From the NCBI GenBank assembly GCA_027579435.1, contig JANBPK010001196.1:62001-126000 (forward strand): a stretch of 64,000 bases of DNA. The letters are read 5' to 3'. The position numbers and the translations under genes are program-made. This document shows, piece after piece, positions 50,619 through 60,409 of the stretch. Source of the DNA: Candolleomyces eurysporus. Its lineage: Eukaryota; Basidiomycota; Agaricomycetes; Agaricales; Psathyrellaceae. Positions within the stretch are counted from its first letter, which is position 1, and each line of letters starts with the position of its first letter. A model generated the notes under the pieces. It was given only the letters and a program-made list of their open reading frames with translations. It did not search any database and was not told where the DNA came from.

Positions 50619-52082
50619 TGCGAAGAGGAATGAATGAAGAAGAATAAACGTCGAATGAAAGAGAAACAATGTTGTTCCGACGTCTTTTCAATTTATAAGA
50701 TACTCTGGGGCTTTCGGATCGGGAGTGTAAACATTCGAAATACGAGAGTACAACACCTCAAGCGCTCAACAGCGCCAAGTTCATGGTGCTCAGACCAGAC
50801 AAATATACTTGAGAGCTTGTCCTTGTTCATCGCTTTTGTCTTAGCACGACGCTGGCCCGTGTGACCCTAAGATTCGTATTGGCCTCTCTCACGGGTCCAA
50901 CCTGATATGCCGCAGATCGGTTATTGTCAATCGATAGCATCAGAACAAAAGATATTGACAGAGTCTCGAGTACGAGTCCATGAGACTGGCAAAGCGCATT
51001 TCGAGCGAGATTGATATCAATGGGAGCTGTCGAGGTCGAGAAAATGGCCAGGGATGGCCAGGAGAGTGAATGAAGGGCTCTGTCATTTAAAATGCTGCTG
51101 TTGCTGCTACATGTCATCAAGTTGCCGAGGGTACTTAAGGGGTCCAAAAATGCCAAGACGAGGTCGCTCTTGTGACCGGGCCGCATCTCTCCCATCAGTC
51201 ATTTTCAAACCTATCGCAGCTCCGCCTGTTTTCCGTCCACCCATTTCAACATTTCCTCCCACTCCGCCATCATATTTCGTGCCGCCGTCACTTTCTATCT
51301 CGCCCTCGGAAGCCCGCAAGTTGCCTCGGCTCCTGCCGTGCGAAGCATCGGCCGCTTGCCACAGGTTTCAACTATTAAGTCGCCGTTGTCGGTTTGTTAA
51401 GGGATAACGACTGCCAACCAATATGCTTCTCAGCTATGACCAAATATTTCTCCGGAATGGACAAGCGACGAAACTGACATCGTCTTGAGAAATCATTGAG
51501 CTGCAGGAAACCTTTGATTTTTGCTCTCAAACTCGAATCGAAGCGTCATGAAAGTAATAGATTCTGAAAGAAATACGAAGTTGCGAGACATATTAGGCGC
51601 ACCACAACTTCCACGCTCCTTTGAGTGACCCATGAATCGGAACTTCTTTGTAACGCCTCCAGATCCCAAGACTTGCGCTAGTAGAAGACAAAGTCTATTA
51701 TTAGTAGATACCATGAGCAATTTATAGGGTATTCACCTTCTGCAGCATTCGTTCCGTTCGGAGGTTATTGATCTCAGGCGCCTCACCTTTTCCAGCCTTC
51801 CAGGTCTCAAGGCTGGATTGCTTCAGATACTGACTCCTGTAGATGTCTTTTTCCAAGGCCTCCGTGAGATAAGTAGGGGTGTGCAAACGATGTATTACAA
51901 AACCAGGGCACGGGAACAGCTAGGTAGTAGCCTACTTGGTAATTAAGCTTGACTCGAACGTCGATACACAATATTATGGATCACAGTTGGGAAGGCTGTC
52001 ACAGACAGCCCGAATACAAATGAAAACGAGAACGTGATTCACAGCCTGGGAAGCCTGCATCTAGAGTACGTAGCTCAAGATA
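50619..52082. other. Intergenic region, no supported gene
   Basis: Contains the promoter of PIN/NYN-like copy 2. From about 51,880 it contains the 3' flank of FunK1 A3, which resembles the flank of FunK1 A2. No gene is supported in between. Confidence 0.55.
50691..50697 (-). promoter_or_regulatory. TATA box candidate for PIN/NYN-like copy 2
   Basis: TATAAAT on the minus strand, 73-79 nt before the ATG at 50618, followed by a CT-rich leader. Confidence 0.5.
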
Positions 52083-54804
52083 TTAATCCTCTTCGACAAT
52101 CATCGGAGTTGGTGACTGGGAGAGTGTGGAAGGACCACAACTATGCTTTCGGCTACGCTTTGGACCCAAGGGCTCTGCTCTGGATTCATCAAGCAAGACA
52201 CCTTCAGAACGACGTTTGGAGCGAACCTTTGCGGGCTCTGGATCAGTAAACAGTAGCTTGTCTCGATTAGACCGAGTATGGTGCAGCGGTGGAGGACTGG
52301 GAATTTGAGGAGGTGGTATCGTCGATGGTCCAGCTTGAGGTTCACTGAGAGGCAATTGGTTGGAAAGAGGCTCTAAAGCTTCCGCTTCCTCTGCTCTCTT
52401 CAATGCGGCATCGAACAGCCCCAAAATATGTGCATACTGGATGTTGACTTCCGACAGGATAGTGGAGAACCGATTGGCGATGTTGCCATTTGCGTCAGGT
52501 TTATTTTTAGCTGGAAGATGCGTCTCTGAAATTTTCTTTGAGACCAGGCCGGCCATGTATCTTCTGAACTCGACAAACAGATCCCAGCATCCAGCAAGGC
52601 GCCAGGATTGGTCCATAGACGCTGAAGCATGAAGTTCGACCATTCCCATAGTTAAGAATGAATGCTTCGTGCTCCAGGCTGTACTTTCAGGGCCATGCAC
52701 ATTTGACCACGTCGAGATGAAGAGCTCTTGTACAATATTCTTGGTGGTGAGCTGACCATTCGCCGTGTACATAAATACCAGGTAGCAGAAGATGTAAAAA
52801 AGCGACTCCAAGTCATCAAGGTAGTCGTGAGCAGGAACAAGTTTCTTTTCCATCTGAAGGGCCATCAAAATGGTAAGGGAGTAAAACAACGGTGATCCCT
52901 AATTGAACCATTTTCAGTACTTGGGTGTGAGATATGAGTCGACAAGACAAACTTACCGTCCTGAATTCTTTGCAAATGCTGGTGATAGGTCTCTCTGGGC
53001 CAATAGCCATATCAAGATCTATTAAAATACCTCGATAACCAGGGTTTGCTCCCGCCAAGCCAAGCAGAATGTTGCTCAGACAAATGTCACGATGGATGAG
53101 ACCCTTGCCGACCAGTTTCTGGTGTGCTTTTTGGGGTCAGTATTCAATGGTGAAGATTCTTGAATATTACAAACACACCAGCAATTGCATCGCGAAAGGC
53201 AGAAAAGAGCTGCTTGGCGGAAGTGAACTTGTCGATAGAGGCGCCGTAAGCCTTCAGGACGATCCGGATTGCTATGCGATTGTTGAAGATGTTGGCGCCA
53301 AAAACGCCAACGTTCCCACGGTAATCTCGAGTTTGGGCTCTTCTGTCTTCGTAAGATTCCTTGACCAGAAACTGGTTTCCCGTGGAGTCGCGAACTGGCC
53401 AGCAGGTTGTACCGCGACCTCGAATACTGTGCCGAATGAAAGGCTTCGAGTCCATGATCAACTGGTACTTGACTGTAGAGTTATCGGGTCCGATAGTGGA
53501 CAATGTTCCACCTGTCTTGACACCTTCAGGCCCAATAGTCCATTGAATAGAATCATCAAGACCAAGTACTCGCTCGTCAGTTGAAGAGAGTCCAAGGATG
53601 AGTCGCACAAACACATGTGGGTGATCGTGATAGTTGAAATAGGGCGTGTATTGTGCGCCACTCCGGTCAAAATGAAAGAGTCGGACATGTTGCTCAGTGA
53701 TGATGAGGCAGCGGACAAAGCGGCGATTAGGCTGTTGAATGAAGGTTTGCCTGCAAAAAGGACACAGAACGTATGGATAAGTAACGAGTCTAACCGAAAG
53801 GGAGAAAATAATTGCCTTGCGTAGTTCCCGAGCTGACCAAGATGGTCGGAGAGTTTATCTGCCTCTGCCTCTCTCTTTCCATCAAAGAATGAAGCACTAT
53901 TGCCATATCCAAGAGCCCTTCCTGGGGGAACAGAGAACGATGGGCCTGAAGCTTCAATCACGATATCCGGTGAGGTGAATCGCGAAGTAGGCGTAGGACC
54001 AAGAGTTTCATGCATAAAATGTGCTGAGTGAGTGTCGACAGCCTTGCGCACACGCGCTATGCCAGCAGGAGCCACATTCTCAAGGATAGAATTCGCGATC
54101 TCGCAGATGGGAGCATAAATTTGCCGCTCGAGCTCGACAACCTCTGGAATTCCAATCCAACGTTTATTTTTGAACTTTCCTGATGTTCTCAGAAACTTCT
54201 TGATATCCGTGCTAGATACCAGGCCTCGATAGAGTCGCTTTACCCACTTGTCATCAGTGACGACAACTTCATCCAGCTCCTTCAAAACAAGGGCGGCCAT
54301 AGCCGCGGCATTTTCTGTCCCATTGGCGGCATGAGTCGTAGGCTTGTAGGGCGTTGAGCTATCTTGCGTCTCGGAGAAGGTCTGTATAGTCGCACTGCAG
54401 GCATCTCTGACAGCCTGGATCTCAGGAGTAATTGGAGAGGTACCGTCAATATCGCCCTGTTCAGCCGTTCCTTCTACAGCGTGGCTTCCAGAGGGTTTGT
54501 CGAGGAATACATCAACAATGGATTGGAGAGGCGTGATCGGCCCGGGAGACATTGGAGAAGTGAAGGCTACATGACGGGTAGGACTGGAAAGAGGACGTTG
54601 AGAGGGAGTGACTGGTGGGTTGAGAGTGATAGAATCAACATTGGCGACAGTACTGATAGTCGGAGGAGCGGCGGCCGGTTGTATGGAGGGGATTGGAAAG
54701 CTGAGAGATGTCTCAGCACGACCCACAGGGCTGTTCTCAACAGAATCTCCTGGGACTAGAAGTTGTGCTTGAACAATGGCCTCATCCAGCGCATCTGAGT
54801 CCAT
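52083..54804 (-). CDS. FunK1 fungal-type protein kinase, class A copy 3, with 27-codon core deletion (848 aa)
   Basis: Exons on the minus strand: 53816-54804, 53179-53750, 52957-53126, 52083-52898, giving 849 codons. A long Ser/Thr/Pro-rich N-terminus precedes the FunK1 region. Intron 1 uses a GC donor (GCAAG|GCAATT). Exon 2 is 81 nt shorter than the 653-nt exon of A1, B1 and B2. The missing part follows QFLVK and includes the DYW...PEF-x-LL segment present in all others, so the helix expected to carry the αC glutamate is gone. HRDICLSN (about 532-539) and IDLDMA remain. The frame is otherwise intact and the tail is basic (GPKRSRKH). It may be a pseudokinase. It is divergent from class B copy 3. 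Confidence 0.87.
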
Positions 54805-55470
54805 AGCTTTGTCTAGGACAAGAAATCAGCAAGGTTGCGCGACGGGATGGTCCGGTGGGGGTCAAAGTTGCGATGAAAGAGAGGACCGGTCCAGGGAGCT
54901 TCAAATACTCTGGCCAAGTTCGGTAGTTTTCTGACCAACCAAGGTTCTGTTTGTTGGGAGGAAGCCACGAGGCAGTCATTACCGCCCCAATTTGGAGATG
55001 ATACAGAGGTGGGTGACCGCGGTCCTTGATATCTCAAAACTCTGTCTGTCCATGTTCAAGTATAAATGCCTACATCAAGAAGACAATGGTACAGGAAGAA
55101 CTCTTAAGTCACGATGAGATTTCGACCCGAATCTGACCAGGAGCCGAGTCTTAGCTATACATTTTATCTTCTGTAGGCCTTCTGGAGCATTCGAGAACCC
55201 AAAAAAAAANGTCTCACACACACTGAGATTGTCGAAGTGCGCCTTGATAATGGGGGGNATTGTGACCTAAATGGGGCGCTCAGAGTGCGTGGGAGTGATG
55301 GAACACGATCACATGTCCGGATATGACTGATGATTGGAGTTCACTGCGTTTGCCTCTTGACCACCAACTCCCTCTATCACACCACCGTACCACCAGTCCC
55401 ACAACCACACGAAACGTTGGCTTCAACCGCCTGTAAACCACTCAGGAATCCTGATCGATCCGCAGCAAAC
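54805..55470. other. Divergent intergenic region between FunK1 A3 and B3
   Basis: No gene. Holds two homopolymer-linked Ns (55210 after A9, 55258 after G6), the ATTGTGACCTAAA word shared with the A1/B1 spacer (about 8839), and the class B promoter module. Confidence 0.65.
55311..55378 (+). promoter_or_regulatory. Class B FunK1 promoter module, copy 3
   Basis: GAACACGATCACATGTCCGG at 55311-55330 (CACATG E-box) and TTTGCCTCTTGACCACCAAC at 55359-55378, about 90 bp before the ATG at 55471. Confidence 0.55.
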
Positions 55471-57790
55471 ATGACGGGCGCCGAGAAGGACGCGGCAGAG
55501 GTCTTTGGGGACCTTCTTGCTCAGGAGTTGGGCGACAGCACACCAATGACGGACGACGCCTGGGCATCCTCTCTATATGTTGACGTTGCGACTCCTCAGG
55601 ACGTAGAGAAGTTCTTGAGCGACTCTGGGGAGTACGAGAACGGTAGATGGACCAGGCTTCCCGAATCACCAACTGTCGCGTCCGAGCTCAAAGAACCACT
55701 CTGCGAGCTCATCAATCGCATCCTTGAACATCTTCTCCCCTCCAACACTCAAGCGTCCCGCTTGGCTGTCGACGCTCATGCCAACGATTTCAAAGCTGAA
55801 GCCGTCAATGGAACCCGACACCGCGCCTCACCTAACATCGTTGTGAAGGCATCGGGTCCCTCTTTCTCTCTTCCAAGGGGCTCCTCTTTGGGTTTTTCCA
55901 ATATTACCACTGGCTTCGATACCAAGCTGGACATACAAGCGGAAGATTACTCGCACAATCTTGCTTATCTCACAGCCTATGCCAAGTAAGTAACCCTCAT
56001 CATCTAGATCGAACTATTGCTCATGCAGACCAGGTATATGTTTATTCAACAACCCAATCGCTTCTTTGTCAGATCCCTGGTAATTACTGAGAAGCGGGCC
56101 AACCTTTTCCATTTTGATCGCAGCGGCGCTCAGTACTCCCCCCTGTTCAACATTCACAATGAACCTCGCATGTTCATCCGTTTGATTCTTGGACTCTGCG
56201 CCGTTGATGAGCGCACGCTCGGTCTTGATGATAGTGTCCAATGGTCTGTTGGTGAAGACGGTCGGAAGTCGCATGGCACCCTAACTACTAGTACTTGTGA
56301 TGGTGCCGCAATCACCTACGACTTGGTAACCTCCCAAGGCCCTTTTGTTCGTTCCAATCTTCGTGGTCGTGGCACGACCTGTTGGACTGTGAAGAACTCG
56401 AAGGGCGAAAGACTCATAGTTAAAGACTACTGGACTTCGGAAGGTCGAATGGCTGAGTTCGAGCTGCTCAAGGAGGCGAAGGGCCTACCAGGGGTTTGTC
56501 AGATGGTCTCACATCAAGATCGCCGTGTCCAGACCAAGGATTTTCGCAGGAACAGTAAGGAGGGCGCTTTTCATAATCGCATTGCCACGCGTATCGTCAT
56601 GAAGGCCTACGGACGGCATATCGAAAACTTCTCGTCCGCAGAGCAAGTCCTTGCCGCTCTTCGTGATGCAATTGCTGGTAGGCCTGATTCCGCCATTTCA
56701 TCGTCTCGCTCACCAGCTCACTTCAAAAATAGGCCACAAAGCTTTGCTTTCCCGAAACATCATCCATCGCGACGTCTCCCCTAATAATATCCTTCTTGGC
56801 TTACCCGGCTCAGACCATGGCGATCAAGGTGTACTAATTGATCTCGACATCGCAATCAGGTTTGGAGATTTAACCCGAGCGGATTATAAGATCGTGAGTC
56901 ATCTATACGTGGTTCATCACTCACATGCTGACTTCTTTTACTTAGGGTACTCGTTTGTTTCAATCACTCATGGTCCTGTGCACCTTTCAGCTCAGCGCAA
57001 CAGATGTCTCGCCTCACGACTATCTCGACGACCTAGAGTCCTTTTTCTGGGTCTTCGCTTATCTGTTGTGCGTCTACAAAGCCGATGGAAAGCCTGCCCC
57101 CCCCAAGTCGTCTGCATGACCATGTACGGTCGTGGCAAAATCCGAATCCATTCCAAGCTCACGCGGCGAAATTGTGCTTTATATCCGCCTTTATTGTGGA
57201 CCCCGACATCGAACAGCATCTCGACGAAGGCTGGCGTGTTGCCTGCGGTGACATGTTCCTCAAGTTCAGGGCGTACATGTGCAAGCTTGCGAAGGAGAAA
57301 GAACACCTTGTCTGCTCGTTAATGGGGTCCGAGGTGGATGGTGCCTTGCCCAATCGGTTCTCGTCGATGCTCCACAATGTCGACGAACACTACGACCACG
57401 TTCTTGGGCTTTTTGACGATGCGTTGAAGAAGATCAAGGATGCAGCCAAAGAAACGATGAACCCATCGGCTTCTTCCCCTCAATGCGACATTCCCTCTGA
57501 CATACCTGTTCCTGTCATCGAGCCGATTCTACCAGACATTGTCTCTTCCTCCATCAGTGACAAATCAACAGCAGTTCTGTCTTCGACACCCTTTTACAGT
57601 TTGTCCCTCAAACCGCCTTCCACGACTTCCCAAAGCTCTAAACGTCGGTCGGAAGAAGCTGAACTTGACGATGCCCCCATAATCACGAAGAGGATATGTC
57701 CGCCCAGTCGACGACCACTAAGGGCAGTGATTGACCCCCCCCTTGCATGTGTTCAGCTCCTTGTATGAATACTGTCGTAGCTGGTTTTAA
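55471..57790 (+). CDS. FunK1 fungal-type protein kinase, class B copy 3 (two homopolymer frameshifts)
   Basis: Exons 55471-55985, 56034-56677, 56733-56893 and 56946-57790. The ATG at 55471 is chosen over one at 55330 for the same reasons as in B1. Core: LIVKDYW, HRDVSPNN at about 398-405, IDLDIA, and HDYLDDLESFFWVF. The frame breaks at a run of eight Cs (57097-57104) and again at eight Cs (57735-57742). Seven Cs at each would give 720 aa ending in the standard class B tail with LYEYC. Everything between the breaks is well conserved, so sequencing over-calls are more likely than decay, but genuine inactivation cannot be excluded. Confidence 0.83.
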
Positions 57791-58873
57791 TTGTCATATT
57801 TTACTCAACATATGATCTCCTCCACATTATTCTGCGACTCTTGCTCTTACTGTTAAATTTCGCCTTGATACTGCTGGTTGGTGCCAGACCGTACATTCGC
57901 GTCCCTCTCCTCCGTATGCTTCTCCCTTGGTTTGTTTTGATATATATATATATGTTTCCCCAACAAGGCGACCTCGTTACCGCCCTCAATTCCGCTCTGA
58001 GCTTGCAACGGGTTGTCCCCATCGCGAACAATAAAGTCATAATGCGACGCCGGTGGGACTGAATTCTTCTAACTGGTGTCTCGAGTTTCTATCGCAACGG
58101 TTGAAAGTATTCGCGCTCTGATAAATTTACCGAATAACATAGCCCCAGCCTCAACCATCCTCTAAAGCTGGTTGAACGGCTCCACGAGTCACAATTTCGT
58201 CGAGGACAAGGGCAGAGTTCCTGGCATCTGAGTGCTTTCAAAGTGCTGGACAAGACGGAATGAAAAACTGAAGCAGGGGAGGCGAGCGAGGGAAGAGGAG
58301 ACAAAGAGTTTTTAATTCTTGGGTCGAGGACTAAATACATGTAGTAGATTCCCGATTCAACGTCCTTAAGAGTGAAGTTTAAAGTTGTAGGATCGTCGAC
58401 AAGATAAACTCGAGGAAGGCGTCGGTGACGACGCGAGAGCCTGCTTACGAAGCCTTGGCTCGACCTCTTGCAGCTCGCTAGCTCGCTGCGGGTCGAGCTT
58501 CCATCCTGCGGTACTTTCTAGTTCATAGCCATGGTATCTACAGGTCCCCGCTCATTGATACGTACGCATATTTCCCCCTCTGCATTCGCAACCTGGTAGT
58601 TGCCGGAGATGAAGCTAGAAAGCAGATTCCACATAGTGATTCCTCTAGATCTAGAATTGGCTTGTTTCCAACGGGGAAGAAGGATGTATATAGACAAACT
58701 GACATACGCATCTCTCACGATATATACTGAGAGACGTTACACTGCACGTCGCACTCTTCGCGATCGTCAACGGGTTTCACCAAATTCGAAAGATCTATCC
58801 GCAGTTCCCGTACTTGAGGAACTGCACATACGGGACATTGCGCTGCTCTTCCCTGCACCCGAAGTCGGACCCT
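57791..58873. other. Intergenic region with a GC-rich hairpin
   Basis: No gene recognised. A stem-loop can form at 58458-58498 (GCTCGACC pairing with GGTCGAGC, and inside it GCAGC with GCTGC). Its role is unknown. Confidence 0.5.
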
Positions 58874-60409
58874 TCAGTCAAAAGACTCGCCATCACCATT
58901 ATCCGAGTCATCGGTTAGCTCAAGAGTGAGACCAAACGAACTTCTACCATCTCGGTCGAGAGGAAATCGTTGTAGCGGAGGGAAGTCGGAGCCCGGTCCA
59001 GGGGAACCGGGATGACTGTAAGTTTCAGACATGAAGCTCGAACTGTTTGAACCAGGGGATGCCGTTGAGAATGTTGCTAACGAAGATGGGATGAAAGGAG
59101 TCCCGATAGGAGATAGTTCAGATTCCTGGCTCCTCGATACGGCTAGTAGACGATCGGAGAAGGCATAAAAAGCGGAATTAATGCTTTTGCATGGAAAACG
59201 AGTAATGTACTTGCAAAGTACCTTTGTGCGCAAATGGGCATGCGTTTCCTCGGGGGCACGTTCCTTCTTTCATGGTGAGTTGAGCTACGGGGAAGGATGG
59301 GGAAAGGTACATACCATCCTTCCAAAGCGTACAATCGATCTTGCTAGTATCTCGTCGTAAGGCCATCAACTGATCCTTGTTCAAATCCGAGTGGTCGTAT
59401 GGGCAATTACCGTGCCGATATTTGCAGGGCCCAAAGAGATAATGAATCCAGCAGGCTATTGGGAAAAAGAAAAGACAAGGGGAGAATGAGAACTGATTGG
59501 GATGAATGGTCACAGACATGTACAATTTACTGTTGACAATGCCACGCTTTCTTGTCCAAACGATAAGGTGGCATCCAAATGCGCAAGGTTACCTTGAGAG
59601 ACCGATCCTCTCCGGGAAACTTGGAAAGTGAATTGAGAAAGACTCGAGGGGCTCGGGAGTGCGTAGGATCGCGAACGGTATGGGATCTCAGGATAACTGA
59701 TAGGCCGAGGTACCTCCAGCTTTTGCTCGAGAAAAAGGCCTTCGATGGTGAATATTCTGGGCTTGAACATTCGAAGAATCTTGCGATGATTGTGATAGTC
59801 TTTGTACGTCTTCAAAAGATGTAACTTGTGGTTGAATCTCTCGTAGCCTTTGCACTGCTTGAGGCGATTTTCGTATCCGTAATCATGCGCAATGCCCACG
59901 AGGATAATATGTTCGGCGTCCTCAATTTCAACCTCCAGACGCTCTACATTTTTGTTTAGAAGTAAGAAATCCCAATGAATGCTGAAACTCACCGAAAATC
60001 TTCGTGTCAGCAGCCTGGGATCGCTGGCCAGCATCGATGGCAAGGAAGAGCTTATGCTGAGTGAAGCCGGAAAGGAAATTATCCAGGCAGCTCGGCTTGA
60101 ATCTGGGATCGTCCTTCCAGAAGTCAGCCATAGCGGCTGATAGGCCTTGCTTGTTCATAAACATGTAGGCAAACATATTGCACGTCTGAGAAAGGTCTCC
60201 CGAACCCCAGAGATAGTGTCTAATTCCCTGGTCAAGTAGGTTCGCGGCAGTGATACCTCCTTCCACCGATTTGAGCACAAGATCTTCGTTGAAGAGGGCT
60301 CCGTCGCCGTCTATTAAGACTGTGATGTGTCGTTTCTTGAAAAAAAAGTCGTTTAGTACGAACATACGCAGCGAGGAGACTGATAGTAACACACTTGGTT
60401 CGAGGACAT
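58874..60409 (-). CDS. PIN/NYN-like domain protein with CCCH zinc fingers, copy 3 (387 aa)
   Basis: Exons on the minus strand: 60395-60409, 59993-60335, 59593-59943, 59315-59455, 59222-59266, 58874-59142, giving 388 codons. The 15-nt first exon (MSSNQ) is followed by an intron with a good TACTAAAC-like branch site. Domain: HITVLIDGDGALF, QAADTKIF, then HIILVGIAHDYGYE in place of the CHD/CHN segment. Fingers: C-x8-C-x6-C-x3-H (ending CPYDH) and, across an intron, C-x8-C-x5-C-x3-H (CPRGNACPFAH). The tail is Ser/Pro-rich and acidic. RNA binding is expected; nuclease activity is inferred from the fold resemblance only. Confidence 0.8.

Noticed and set aside
50827..51195. 122-codon minus-strand frame
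   Set aside because: No motif or homologue in the window; sits between promoter and flank repeats.
58458..58498. Hairpin as a bacterial-type terminator or RNA gene
   Set aside because: Eukaryotic context, no U-tract and no flanking transcript evidence; only noted as a stem-loop.
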